Positions 1 through 7,097 of a DNA stretch of 8,633 nt are shown one piece after another. The DNA comes from Methanocaldococcaceae archaeon. Its GTDB lineage: Archaea; AGJL01; Methanococci; Methanococcales; Methanocaldococcaceae. The notes under the pieces are model-generated. The model was not told the DNA's origin, did no database searches, and was given only the letters and a program-made list of their open reading frames with translations. Both the position numbers and the translations under genes were made by a program. Location: positions 1-8,633 of the forward strand of contig JALVUY010000164.1 of the NCBI GenBank assembly GCA_027023665.1, written 5' to 3'. Each line of letters begins with the position of its first letter. Position 1 is the first letter of the stretch.

Positions 1-761
1 GTGTATTCTCTATAGTGTAATATTCCCGCCATTAGTGCGGCATCTGCCTTTCCATAAATAAAGGCCTCATAAACATGTTCTGGTGTTCCTGCCCCTCCTG
101 AGGCAATTACTGGAATTTTAACGCTTTTAGATATTTCTCTCGTTAATATTAAATCATAGCCACTTTTTGTTCCATCTTTGTCAATACTCGTCAATAGTAT
201 TTCTCCAGCCCCCAATTCTTCAACTTTTTTAGCCCACTTAATTGCATCAATTCCGGTCTCTTTCTTACCTCCATATATATAAACTTCAAACCAGCAATAG
301 CCATCTTCAACTTTAACTACATTTTTATCAATAGAATTTATTTCATCTTCATTAACATAATGCCTTTTAGCATCAATTGCCACAACAACACATTGAGAGC
401 CAAATATTTCACTCGCTTCTTTAATTAGATTAGGATTTTTTACTGCCGCTGTGTTTATTGAAACCTTATCAGCTCCAGCTCTTAAAATTTTTCTAAAATC
501 TCCTATTGATTTAATTCCTCCACCAACAGTTAAGGGAATAAATACTTTTTCAGCAGTTCGCTCTACAACATCGATAATTATATCTCTCTTCTCTGCTGAT
601 GCAGTTATATCTAAAAATACTAACTCATCAGCCCCTTCATTGTCATAATATTGAGCTAATTCAACAGGATCCCCAGCGTCTTTTAAATTTAAAAATTTTG
701 TTCCTTTAACAACTCTTCCATCCTTAATATCTAAACATGGAATTATTCTTTTTGTTAACAT
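1..761 (-). CDS. hisF: Imidazole glycerol phosphate synthase, cyclase subunit HisF (C-terminus cut by window edge)
   Basis: HisF is the cyclase half of the HisF-HisH enzyme. It uses ammonia delivered by HisH to turn PRFAR into imidazole glycerol phosphate (histidine pathway) and AICAR (purine pathway) in the cytoplasm. I translated this strand by hand: 253 residues are present, starting [20 protein letters not shown], the family N-terminus. The two catalytic aspartates fall where expected, D11 (CLDIKDG) and D130 (VVAIDAKR). The phosphate-binding motifs LTVGGGI (residues 78-83) and IASGGAG (219-225) and the [16 protein letters not shown] strand 6 region are intact. Roughly the last 20 residues lie beyond position 1. 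Compared with the Thermotoga enzyme as I remember it, about 20 extra residues follow D130-A-K-R (about 134-155). The start is supported by AAGGGA a few bases upstream. It lies 34 bases after the ParA-like gene on the same strand and is probably co-transcribed. Identity is very secure. Confidence 0.96.
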   Translation of the reverse strand, partial: MLTKRIIPCLDIKDGRVVKGTKFLNLKDAGDPVELAQYYDNEGADELVFLDITASAEKRDIIIDVVERTAEKVFIPLTVGGGIKSIGDFRKILRAGADKVSINTAAVKNPNLIKEASEIFGSQCVVVAIDAKRHYVNEDEINSIDKNVVKVEDGYCWFEVYIYGGKKETGIDAIKWAKKVEELGAGEILLTSIDKDGTKSGYDLILTREISKSVKIPVIASGGAGTPEHVYEAFIYGKADAALMAGILHYREY

Positions 762-795
762 AATGTCCCTTTTATATTTCGTTAATTTATAATTC

Positions 796-1578
796 TTATG
801 ATTCTATATCTTTTTTAAATTCGTCTTCAGAAATTCCTGAAAGAGTTTTTGCTACTTTTAAAGCTCTTAAAGAAGCTAAATCTTTCTCTAAGTATATACT
901 TGCTATATCATGAGTAAGATTGATTAACTCCTTTGAAAATTTCGTTTTAATTTTTACTATTGGTTTACTCTCTGACCACTGTCTCTCTACATTAGGATCA
1001 TAGGATAAAACCCCAATAATATCATCTGCTATTTCGCTAAGATCTGTAAGTCCTCTATATTTATTTACTATAATCCCAGTTAAGCCAATTCCAAAATCTT
1101 TCAACAACTCTATACTTTTTAATGAATTTACTATTGCTGGGATACTATCCTCTCCAACTACAATTACCTTATTAACCAAGTTCTCTTCACTACCATAAGC
1201 CAAAAGAAGACTACTTTCTGGAATGTTTGGAGGACAGTCATAAACAATAACATCATATTCATCAGATAAAACTTCAACTAACTCAATAAATTTTTCTATA
1301 TCTGTTTTATATCCAAATACCTCTGAAGTTACTCCTGTTGGTATAATTGCTAAGTCTTCGTAGTTATAAATAATATCTTCTACAGTAGAAGTTCCAGATA
1401 AATATGAATTTAAGTTGTGATCCACATCTTCAAGACCAAATATTAAGGATGTGGTTCCTCCATATAAATCACAATCAATTAAAATGGTTTTAACTGACTG
1501 ACTAAGGACATAAGCAAAATTAGCAGCGATTGTAGTTTTCCCAGTACCTCCTTGGATATTATAAAACCCCAGTTTCAT
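796..1578 (-). CDS. MinD/ParA-family (SIMIBI) ATPase with non-canonical P-loop
   Basis: This is a 260-residue cytoplasmic ATPase of the MinD/ParA/Mrp class. These proteins dimerise around ATP and position or partition cargo such as chromosomes, septum inhibitors, pili or other complexes. Visible motifs: P-loop GGTGKTT at residues 10-16 with Walker K14; switch I-type [10 protein letters not shown] at 33-42 (D35, D37); Walker [11 protein letters not shown] at 108-117 with D114; IIVNKY at 169-174, the base-recognition position. The family's deviant Walker A normally reads KGGxGKT, with a signature lysine that reaches across the dimer; here the equivalent residue is Q9. The C-terminus (about 233-260) is charged and helical but not an obvious MinD-type membrane-targeting helix. 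GGTGAT sits just upstream of the ATG. It lies 56 bases after the secreted-protein gene and 34 bases before hisF. The cargo is unknown, and no partner such as MinC, ParB or an archaellum gene is in the window. Confidence 0.85.
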   Translation of the reverse strand: MKLGFYNIQGGTGKTTIAANFAYVLSQSVKTILIDCDLYGGTTSLIFGLEDVDHNLNSYLSGTSTVEDIIYNYEDLAIIPTGVTSEVFGYKTDIEKFIELVEVLSDEYDVIVYDCPPNIPESSLLLAYGSEENLVNKVIVVGEDSIPAIVNSLKSIELLKDFGIGLTGIIVNKYRGLTDLSEIADDIIGVLSYDPNVERQWSESKPIVKIKTKFSKELINLTHDIASIYLEKDLASLRALKVAKTLSGISEDEFKKDIES

Positions 1579-1634
1579 TTTATCACCAAAAAATTAAAAG
1601 TAGTATCACATAAAATATTTATAATTTAGTATAT

Positions 1635-3767
1635 TTAATTTAGAGGAATTATCTTTGGAGGATTTACAATTACATATTTATTATGTTCTTTATCAAATTC
1701 TTCAAAACTATAGCTACCATTTATTGTGAAATTCTCCTTATAAATTGTAACTTTTATTCCTTTATTGTCTTTAATAATTAAATCTGTCCCATTATAGTAT
1801 ATACTGTTATTTACATATTTACTTAACCATCTTGCTAAGTCTTCAAATGAAATTACATCAGTTCCGTTTTCTTTTAGATTTAAGATTAAATTAGGACTAT
1901 AATTCCTAATATCTGCAATATAAACTCCAAAGTTTTCATCTTTTGGAGGTATATATAGTGTTGAAACAACATTTACTCCATAAATCTCTTTTAGAGGAGT
2001 TGGAATTCTAATTATAGGGATTCCATTTTCTATATAAAACCCTTTTTCTCCAGGAATTACTAAGTATTTTACTTTACCTTTTACATCTAATTTCCAGTCA
2101 ATATCATCAGTATCTTTTCCTAAAATTGCATCTACTAAGTATTTGTCTGAACTTTCTAAGAATAAACCATCACAACCACTTGCAAGAGCATAGGCGTAAT
2201 TTTTTACAAACCAATGATTGAAATATTTGTATCTATCCCACATTTCGCTATCATTTTTAGGAAGAACGGGCATACCTTCATAATACCAGTTAGAAGTTTC
2301 TTTAGCATTACCATCCCAATAAGGCTCTCCATGATCTAAATGATAGTAGTAGTTTTCACTTTTAGGACATTCTTCCCAATAACCATAATCTTCAGTCCCT
2401 TTATAACTTATAACTTTTGGATAATAGCCACCAATTGGGTCATTTTGGAAAGTTTCTGGGGCTTTATCAACATAGATTAATGGATAGTAACTTAAGGCCA
2501 ATATATCAAATTTAAAACTTTCTTTAGCATTTCTTAAGAAACTACACAATTTTTCTGGGTTAAAGTAGAGATGAGTGTAGTTTGTATAAACTTTTTTGAA
2601 CCAATAATCTTTATATAAATATTCTAATTCGTCTTGACTAACATCTGATTTTTGAACGAGTTTTATTCCTTCATTACCTGTTACTATATAACTTACATTT
2701 ATTCCTAAAAGTCTTAAAGAATTTATATAATTTAATTTTTTGTAAATAATCTCATCGTCTAACATATCAACTTTAATCTTCCTACCAGCAACATCTATAG
2801 CGTAATCTCCATGTTCATCTGGAATTATTTTATCTATAGCAACTCCTGTAGCAAGTATATGCTTATAGTATGGAGGAACTTTATTTATATATGCAAATAC
2901 TCCCCCATTATTTGCTATATACTCTCCAATAATGTCAAGGGTTTTCTTATTATTTAATGTTGTAGGATATAGGAAGAGTAGTTTATTTTTCCTAATTTCA
3001 TAAACTCCATCATCTACTTTTTTATAGTTAATTTTGTAGATTGGTATTTCTTTAACATCAACTGGAGGATTAAATATAATTGCTCCATCTTTAGTAGTAA
3101 CAACATACTTTTTCGGATAGATTATAAAATTACTGTTATTGTCAATGAATACATAGCCATAATAATCTGGAATACACTTTTGTGGGTAAGTATATGTATA
3201 TTCATATCTATATTCATCTTCTGGTTCTTTTGGTGGATTATAGTAGATTACTCCATCATTTCCTTCAACGATGTATTTTTTTGGATATAAAATAAATGTG
3301 GCGTTTTTAATTAAAACATAACCATCATAGTTAGGAATTTCTGAAGGATTTGAAACCTTTACTTTATATGGTTTTACGAACACATACTCACTGTAATTTT
3401 CTTCCTTTGGAGGAGAATATATTAATTCTCCATTTTTCTCATAAATACTATACTTTTTTGGATAGATTATGAAAATTCCATTATTTTCTACATATGTATA
3501 ATTACCATAATCTGGGATTTTTGATGGAATATATTTCTTTATTCCTAAATAATACAGAATATCTTTATTAATTGTATCGTTATCTAAACAAAATATAGTT
3601 AATGTATTATTATCATTCAAAAGATATTTAAGTTCTTCAACACTGTTAATTTTTGATAAGGGAACAAAATTTATAGGAATAGAACTTGCATACTTATATT
3701 CAACTTCTGAAGGATAGACAAGAGTAATTATTGAAAAAATTAATAAAATAAATAACAACTTTCTCAT
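1635..3767 (-). CDS. Large secreted protein with three tandem repeats, family not recognised
   Basis: I do not recognise a family. With the start below it is 710 residues. The N-terminus [20 protein letters not shown] is a signal peptide or single membrane anchor; there is no other clear membrane segment and no C-terminal anchor. Residues about 84-235 hold three copies of a 38-39-residue unit (IPDY.[24 protein letters not shown]), with a weaker fourth copy near 252-270. About 265-300 ([19 protein letters not shown]) has the look of a Rossmann or glutaminase-like fold. About 415-545 is rich in Tyr and Trp and includes [11 protein letters not shown] and [11 protein letters not shown], resembling strand ends of TIM-barrel glycoside hydrolases; this is a guess from pattern only. 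I count 15 Asn-X-Ser/Thr sequons, in keeping with a glycosylated surface protein. A longer reading from TTG at 3782 is possible, but GGTGAG at 3772-3777 is placed for the ATG at 3767. It lies 29 bases after mptD. Confidence 0.85.
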   Translation of the reverse strand: MRKLLFILLIFSIITLVYPSEVEYKYASSIPINFVPLSKINSVEELKYLLNDNNTLTIFCLDNDTINKDILYYLGIKKYIPSKIPDYGNYTYVENNGIFIIYPKKYSIYEKNGELIYSPPKEENYSEYVFVKPYKVKVSNPSEIPNYDGYVLIKNATFILYPKKYIVEGNDGVIYYNPPKEPEDEYRYEYTYTYPQKCIPDYYGYVFIDNNSNFIIYPKKYVVTTKDGAIIFNPPVDVKEIPIYKINYKKVDDGVYEIRKNKLLFLYPTTLNNKKTLDIIGEYIANNGGVFAYINKVPPYYKHILATGVAIDKIIPDEHGDYAIDVAGRKIKVDMLDDEIIYKKLNYINSLRLLGINVSYIVTGNEGIKLVQKSDVSQDELEYLYKDYWFKKVYTNYTHLYFNPEKLCSFLRNAKESFKFDILALSYYPLIYVDKAPETFQNDPIGGYYPKVISYKGTEDYGYWEECPKSENYYYHLDHGEPYWDGNAKETSNWYYEGMPVLPKNDSEMWDRYKYFNHWFVKNYAYALASGCDGLFLESSDKYLVDAILGKDTDDIDWKLDVKGKVKYLVIPGEKGFYIENGIPIIRIPTPLKEIYGVNVVSTLYIPPKDENFGVYIADIRNYSPNLILNLKENGTDVISFEDLARWLSKYVNNSIYYNGTDLIIKDNKGIKVTIYKENFTINGSYSFEEFDKEHNKYVIVNPPKIIPLN
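3063..3173 (-). repeat. Secreted protein, repeat unit 3
   Basis: Third copy, residues 199-235 from the ATG. It begins [10 protein letters not shown], has the core NFIIYPKKY, then [10 protein letters not shown]. It is followed by a decayed partial fourth copy ([16 protein letters not shown]) that runs into the next domain. Confidence 0.85.
3225..3338 (-). repeat. Secreted protein, repeat unit 2
   Basis: Second copy, residues 144-181 from the ATG. It begins [10 protein letters not shown], has the core TFILYPKKY, then [12 protein letters not shown]. The spacer to unit 3 is acidic and Tyr-rich ([14 protein letters not shown]). Confidence 0.85.
3402..3518 (-). repeat. Secreted protein, repeat unit 1
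   Basis: First copy, residues 84-122 counted from the ATG start. It begins [10 protein letters not shown], has the core IFIIYPKKY and ends IYSPPKE. It shares the IPxY, IYPKKY and NPP/SPP landmarks with units 2 and 3, at a pitch of about 60 residues. Confidence 0.8.
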
Positions 3768-3771
3768 ATTA

Positions 3772-3777
3772 CTCACC
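3772..3777 (-). promoter_or_regulatory. Ribosome binding site deciding the start of the secreted protein
   Basis: On the minus strand AAGGTGAG is followed by TAAT and then ATG (3767-3765). The GGTGAG core is correctly spaced for this ATG. The upstream in-frame TTG (3782-3780) precedes the site and so cannot use it. The ATG start also places the signal peptide exactly at the N-terminus. Confidence 0.75.
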
Positions 3778-3796
3778 TTCAAGGCTAAATATTTGA

Positions 3797-4165
3797 TTAT
3801 TTTTCCTCAATATCTCTAACATACATCAAAGGATAGTCAATCTCTGGGATGTATTCAAGTTTTAAGTGGGCGATAACATTATTTACTTTAATTTTTAAAT
3901 CTACATCTAACATTTTTCCATCTAAAGAAACATATTTTTCTTCTACATTTTTAATTTTTACCTTTATATCATATACAAAAGGTTGATTTTTCATAGATTC
4001 CTCTATAGCCCTCTCTAATAATTCTTTATTTTTTTTACTTACAGGAGTTCCAACAAATTGGTGAAATAACGCCCCAAGAGTTATTCCTCCTTCAAATACT
4101 GCCCTCTCTCTATCTGATAAATTTTTAAAATATTTTTCAAATATTTCACTATTTTCAACTCTCAT
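3797..4165 (-). CDS. mptD: Archaeal dihydroneopterin aldolase MptD (COG2098 / DUF372)
   Basis: MptD cleaves 7,8-dihydroneopterin to 6-hydroxymethyl-7,8-dihydropterin and glycolaldehyde, a step in making the pterin of tetrahydromethanopterin, the C1 carrier of methanogenesis. It is unrelated in fold to bacterial FolB. The 122-residue length and the block [19 protein letters not shown] (residues 19-37) identify the family; the M. jannaschii member is, from memory, MJ0408. Residues I recall as important in that enzyme are all present at the same numbers: E25, Q61, Y78 and Y111. Its ATG follows the nadA stop after a single base, and its Shine-Dalgarno AAGGGA (4170-4175) lies inside the last nadA codons, so translation of the two is probably coupled. 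The next gene downstream is the secreted repeat protein, 29 bases away. Confidence 0.92.
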   Translation of the reverse strand: MRVENSEIFEKYFKNLSDRERAVFEGGITLGALFHQFVGTPVSKKNKELLERAIEESMKNQPFVYDIKVKIKNVEEKYVSLDGKMLDVDLKIKVNNVIAHLKLEYIPEIDYPLMYVRDIEEK

Positions 4166-4166
4166 T

Positions 4167-5102
4167 TTATCCCTTAATACTTAACATTCTCTCAATTGCT
4201 ACTTTTGCCCTCTTTATAGTATTCTCATCTAATTTTATTTCATATCTTTCCTCTAATAAACTTTTTTCTATCTTTTGTAGGGTTATTTTTTTCATCTCAT
4301 TACATATAGCATCTTCTCTTAAAAGAATTAACAATTTTTTTTCTCCAATTTTTTCAAGTTCGAGTTCAATTCTATCTATCATCCCTACCTCAGTTCCAAT
4401 TATAAACTCTTTTTCGTCAGAATTTAAAACGATTTTTAGCATTCCGCTTGTACTTGCTATATAATCAGCGTTATCTTGCAGTTCTGGATTACATTCTGGA
4501 TGAATTAAAACAATAGCATTTGGATATTTTTCTTTAACTCTCTTTAAATCTTCAAGAGTAAATTTTTTATGAACATAGCATCCCCCACCTATTGGGATAG
4601 GAATGATTTTTTTATTAGTTCTTTTTTGAACATAGTATGCTAAGTTGTTATCTGGCCCGAATAAAACAGTCTCTGCATCTAAGGAATTAACTACTTTGTC
4701 TGCATTTGCTGATGTGCAAGTAATCTCTGCCAACGCCTTAGTTTCAGCAGTTGTATTTACATAAACAACCAATGGAGCATCTGGATACTTTTCTCTATAC
4801 TCTTTTATGATGTCAGGAGGTAGTTGATGAGCCATTGGACATTGAGTACCCTCAATTTCTGGCATTAAAACCTTCTTATCTGGATTTAATATTTTTGCTG
4901 TTTCTGCCATAAAATCTACGCCACAAAATACTATTATATCTGCATCTGTTTCTTTAGCTTTAATACATAACTCTAAAGAATCTCCTAAAAAATCTGCTAT
5001 TTTTTGAATCTCTTTTGGCTGATAATTGTGTGCCAATATTATGGCATTTTTTTCCTCTTTTAATTTATTTATGTTTTTTATAATCTCTTCTTTATTTTTC
5101 AT
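4167..5102 (-). CDS. nadA: Quinolinate synthase NadA, [4Fe-4S] enzyme of NAD synthesis
   Basis: NadA condenses iminoaspartate with dihydroxyacetone phosphate to give quinolinate, the precursor of NAD. At 311 residues it is the short archaeal/Thermotoga-type form, without the C-terminal CxxCxxC of the E. coli enzyme. Family motifs in order: AHNYQ (24-28), FCGVDFMAETAKILNP (59-74), YVNTTAETKA (114-123), CTSANA (129-134), FGPDNNLAYYV (148-158), GGGCYVHKKF (172-181), HPECNPE (201-207), STSGM (217-221), IGTEVGM (235-241). The three cluster ligands are best assigned to C88 (GTQCPMA), C175 (GGGCYVH) and C267 (AICNEMKK); their spacing of 87 and 92 fits the family pattern. AGAGGG lies just upstream of the ATG. 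It follows the nucleoside kinase after 25 bases and is one base from mptD. The iminoaspartate-producing enzyme is not in the window. Confidence 0.97.
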   Translation of the reverse strand: MKNKEEIIKNINKLKEEKNAIILAHNYQPKEIQKIADFLGDSLELCIKAKETDADIIVFCGVDFMAETAKILNPDKKVLMPEIEGTQCPMAHQLPPDIIKEYREKYPDAPLVVYVNTTAETKALAEITCTSANADKVVNSLDAETVLFGPDNNLAYYVQKRTNKKIIPIPIGGGCYVHKKFTLEDLKRVKEKYPNAIVLIHPECNPELQDNADYIASTSGMLKIVLNSDEKEFIIGTEVGMIDRIELELEKIGEKKLLILLREDAICNEMKKITLQKIEKSLLEERYEIKLDENTIKRAKVAIERMLSIKG

Positions 5103-5127
5103 ACATATCCCTCTTTATATTATTAAA

Positions 5128-6030
5128 TTATATTCTAAATCCATTTTTCTTTAATCTTTCAATAACCATATCCCAAGTTGGTAAATTCGTTTGGCAACCT
5201 TTTGCCTCAACTACAAAGGAGGCAGTTGCTGAAGCAATTAAACCACATTTTTCTAAATCATATCCTTTAATGTATGCAGATAAAAATCCTGCTCTATAGC
5301 TGTCTCCTGCTCCAGTAGGGTCTACAACCTTCTCTGCCTTAATGCAAGGAATCTCTATTTTTTTATCTTTAGTGTATATTACACTACCCTTAGAACCTTT
5401 AGTAACTATGAGAATATCTACTCTATTTAAGTAATCTTCAATGTCAAAGTTTAATAACTTAGATGCTTTTTCGAACTCGTGTTTATTCATAAACAAAAAA
5501 TTTGTATGTTCAATAATTTTTAATAAATTTTCTTTTGAATATAGTGGCAGATCTTGACCAGGATCAAAAGATATTAAATTATTTCCGTAGGATTTTACAG
5601 CACATCTTAAATTAAAATCAGGGTCTCCTGTAGCGATATGAACTATTTCTGTATTGAATTTAGGAGGGTCTATCTCCTTATAATGCTTAGCCGCTCCCCA
5701 TAAAAAGAAAGTAATTTGATTATTATCTTTATCTGTAAATATCCACGCTTTTGGAGTTTCCTCCTCATCAGAGTAGTAAAGTTTTGAAATATTTATTTTT
5801 AAATTCTTTAAATATCTCTCATACCCACTATTTTTAAAATCATATCCAACACAGGATAAAAGTTCAGAATCCACGCCAAGTTTTTTTATACCTACTGCAG
5901 TATTTGCCGCCGCTCCTCCATAGTATTTTCTCGCAGAGGGTATTTGAACTGATGTATTGGGCTCTGGAAATTTTTCTACATTAAAAATATAGTCAAGGGC
6001 TGTATGTCCAACGCAAGTTATTTTTTCCAT
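5128..6030 (-). CDS. PfkB/ribokinase-family nucleoside kinase
   Basis: This is a 300-residue small-molecule kinase of the PfkB family. Signature 1 is GGAAANTAVGIKKLG (residues 38-52), with the GG hinge of the lid; signature 2 is DPTGAGDSYRAGF (237-249), with anion hole GAG and catalytic base D243. MNKHE (181-185) supplies the NxxE motif linked to Mg/phosphate binding. The closest protein I know is M. jannaschii MJ0406, which has been characterised as an ATP-dependent nucleoside kinase of broad range (for example inosine, guanosine, cytidine). The gene position next to nadA and mptD matches that locus. Nucleoside phosphorylation is therefore the likely role, although sequence alone does not exclude a sugar substrate. 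GGTGAT is suitably placed before the ATG. This is the first gene of the minus-strand cluster and has a TATA-like box about 45-55 bases upstream. Confidence 0.9.
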   Translation of the reverse strand: MEKITCVGHTALDYIFNVEKFPEPNTSVQIPSARKYYGGAAANTAVGIKKLGVDSELLSCVGYDFKNSGYERYLKNLKINISKLYYSDEEETPKAWIFTDKDNNQITFFLWGAAKHYKEIDPPKFNTEIVHIATGDPDFNLRCAVKSYGNNLISFDPGQDLPLYSKENLLKIIEHTNFLFMNKHEFEKASKLLNFDIEDYLNRVDILIVTKGSKGSVIYTKDKKIEIPCIKAEKVVDPTGAGDSYRAGFLSAYIKGYDLEKCGLIASATASFVVEAKGCQTNLPTWDMVIERLKKNGFRI

Positions 6031-6071
6031 TTTATCACCAACTAAAAATTGACAAAAGTAAAATTATAAAA

Positions 6072-6086
6072 GGATTTATATATTTT
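6072..6086. promoter_or_regulatory. TATA-like box in the divergent kinase / DUF2111 intergenic region
   Basis: The only strong TATA-like element between the two divergent genes is TTTATATATT, in near-symmetrical AT sequence. Read on the minus strand (ATATATAAAT) it predicts a start of transcription near 6052, about 20 bases before the kinase ATG. Read on the plus strand, with purine-rich AAAAGGA before it as a possible BRE, it predicts a start near 6105 and a leader of about 70 bases before DUF2111. A weaker plus-strand alternative is the AT stretch near 6110-6120. Which direction is used cannot be decided from sequence. Confidence 0.45.
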
Positions 6087-6162
6087 AACTGGAAAATGTA
6101 ATAAAGTTAATTTAATATTTTAGTAGAAACAAACTATTACTTAAATGTTTAACTTAAATTAT

Positions 6163-6170
6163 AGGGGAGA
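6163..6170 (+). promoter_or_regulatory. Ribosome binding site deciding the DUF2111 start
   Basis: AGGGGAGA is followed by TATT and ATG at 6175. It sits inside the longer open frame that begins with ATG at 6145, which has no such site before it, so 6175 is the supported start. Confidence 0.8.
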
Positions 6171-6174
6171 TATT

Positions 6175-6564
6175 ATGATATGTATATCTGAAAATTCTGA
6201 AGCAAAGGATTTGATACCTATAGCTAAATCTATTCATATGTTAGTAAATAAACTTCCAGTGGCTATGAGAAGTAAAAATAAACCAGGAATTAGGTTAGAA
6301 AAAGGGGAAGTTGTAGATACAAACTATGAAGGATATGTTTTAAAGGTAGCAATTGAAAAAGGCGAAGTTATTAAAGCCACGCCTATTTTAGGGCCTTATG
6401 CTGGCTTACCAGTTATAGTAACTCCTATAAAGGACAATGAAAATAATATAGTTGGTGCAGTAGGAGTTGTAGATATAACTGCGGGAATATTTGAAGACAT
6501 ATTAACCATTGCAAGAAGACCAGAACTCCATAAATTCTTACCAGAAGAAGCATTTCCTAAATAA
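6175..6564 (+). CDS. DUF2111-family protein, sensor-domain-like, methanogen-associated
   Basis: This 129-residue soluble protein starts MICISENSEAKDLIPIAKSI. The blocks VAMRSKNKPGIRLEKGEVVD (about 29-48), ATPILGPYAGLPVIVTPI and NNIVGAVGVVDIT (about 86-98) fit my recollection of DUF2111 (PF09884), found in methanogens and of unknown function. The last block, polar turn then VGAVGVVDIT, is the pattern of the final strand of Cache/PAS-type ligand sensors, so small-molecule binding is a reasonable guess, not a demonstrated activity. There is no membrane segment, so any ligand would be intracellular. The longer reading from 6145 adds MFNLNYRGDI but lacks a ribosome site. It is the first gene of a plus-strand trio; the stop is 27 bases before the marker-5 gene. 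Family assignment is moderately secure; role unknown. Confidence 0.8.
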   Translation: MICISENSEAKDLIPIAKSIHMLVNKLPVAMRSKNKPGIRLEKGEVVDTNYEGYVLKVAIEKGEVIKATPILGPYAGLPVIVTPIKDNENNIVGAVGVVDITAGIFEDILTIARRPELHKFLPEEAFPK

Positions 6565-6591
6565 TTAATAATAAAATTTTAAGGTGATGTA

Positions 6592-7038
6592 ATGAAGAAA
6601 ATATTCATATATCCTCCAAATAGTTTAATATTAACTGATTTAGTTGAAAGATTTGGACACAAACCATTGAATTTAAATATAGTTATAGGAAATTTAGTTA
6701 GAAATCCAGAGATAGATAGCCCTCCTATGAACATAACTGATGAAATTCCTAAGCAAGGTTTAAAGTATGCCGCTGTTGAAGTGCCTTCTGGTGTTAGAGG
6801 AAGGATGGCTTTAATTGGTCCTTTGATTGAAGAGGCTGAGGCAGCTATAATAATGGAAGATGCTCCTATTGCCTTTGGATGTATTGGATGTCAAAGAACC
6901 AATGAATTAACTCTTTACTTAGTTAGAAGAAGAAATATTCCTACATTAAAAGTTAAATATCCTACAAACGAAGAAGAAGCAGAAATCTTAGTAAATAAAA
7001 TAGCAAATTTCTTAAAAAGTTTAGAAGAAAATGAATAA
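6592..7038 (+). CDS. Putative methanogenesis marker protein 5 (DUF2112 type)
   Basis: This is a 148-residue soluble protein. The N-terminus [20 protein letters not shown], the central DSPPMNIT (42-49), the block [18 protein letters not shown] (60-77), [19 protein letters not shown] (88-106) and the C-terminal [11 protein letters not shown] fit the family I know as methanogenesis marker 5 (TIGR03271), found essentially only in methanogens. Other methanogenesis markers have been linked to activation of methyl-coenzyme M reductase; whether marker 5 takes part is not known to me. C97 and C100 form a CxxC next to an acidic MED motif and could bind metal or act in redox chemistry. GGTGAT (6583-6588) precedes the ATG. 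It is the second gene of the trio, 27 bases after DUF2111 and 59 before the Cys-rich gene. The marker number is from recognition and not from a search. Confidence 0.75.
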   Translation: MKKIFIYPPNSLILTDLVERFGHKPLNLNIVIGNLVRNPEIDSPPMNITDEIPKQGLKYAAVEVPSGVRGRMALIGPLIEEAEAAIIMEDAPIAFGCIGCQRTNELTLYLVRRRNIPTLKVKYPTNEEEAEILVNKIANFLKSLEENE

Positions 7039-7058
7039 AAGAATTAAAGAATCTATTA

Positions 7059-7067
7059 ATTTTTTTC
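7059..7067 (+). terminator. Oligo-T tract after the marker-5 gene
   Basis: A run of seven T ending in TTTTTTTC lies about 20 bases after the marker-5 stop. Archaeal RNA polymerase can terminate at such tracts without a hairpin. It may be partial, since the Cys-rich gene follows 30 bases later with no evident promoter of its own. Confidence 0.35.
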
Positions 7068-7097
7068 ATTTTCTATAATCAAAAATAAGGTGATAGA

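Noticed and set aside
451..648. Plus-strand 65-residue open frame
   Set aside because: It lies wholly antisense to hisF, whose reading frame and catalytic residues are certain, and it has no ribosome site. It is a shadow frame.
1579..1634. Possible separate promoter (TTATAAATA on the minus strand) before the ParA-like gene
   Set aside because: Such strings are common in this AT-rich DNA, there is no BRE and the gap is short; internal initiation is possible but not supported enough to annotate.
3768..3782. Five extra N-terminal residues of the secreted protein from a TTG start
   Set aside because: The GGTGAG site lies downstream of the TTG and is spaced for the ATG at 3767; the extension would also precede the signal peptide with polar residues.
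5103..5127. Possible break between kinase and nadA transcription units
   Set aside because: The gap is only 25 bases and holds a ribosome site for nadA but no clear promoter or terminator, so co-transcription is the simpler reading.
6145..6174. Ten extra N-terminal residues of the DUF2111 protein
   Set aside because: The ATG at 6145 has no ribosome site, while AGGGGAGA is placed for the ATG at 6175.
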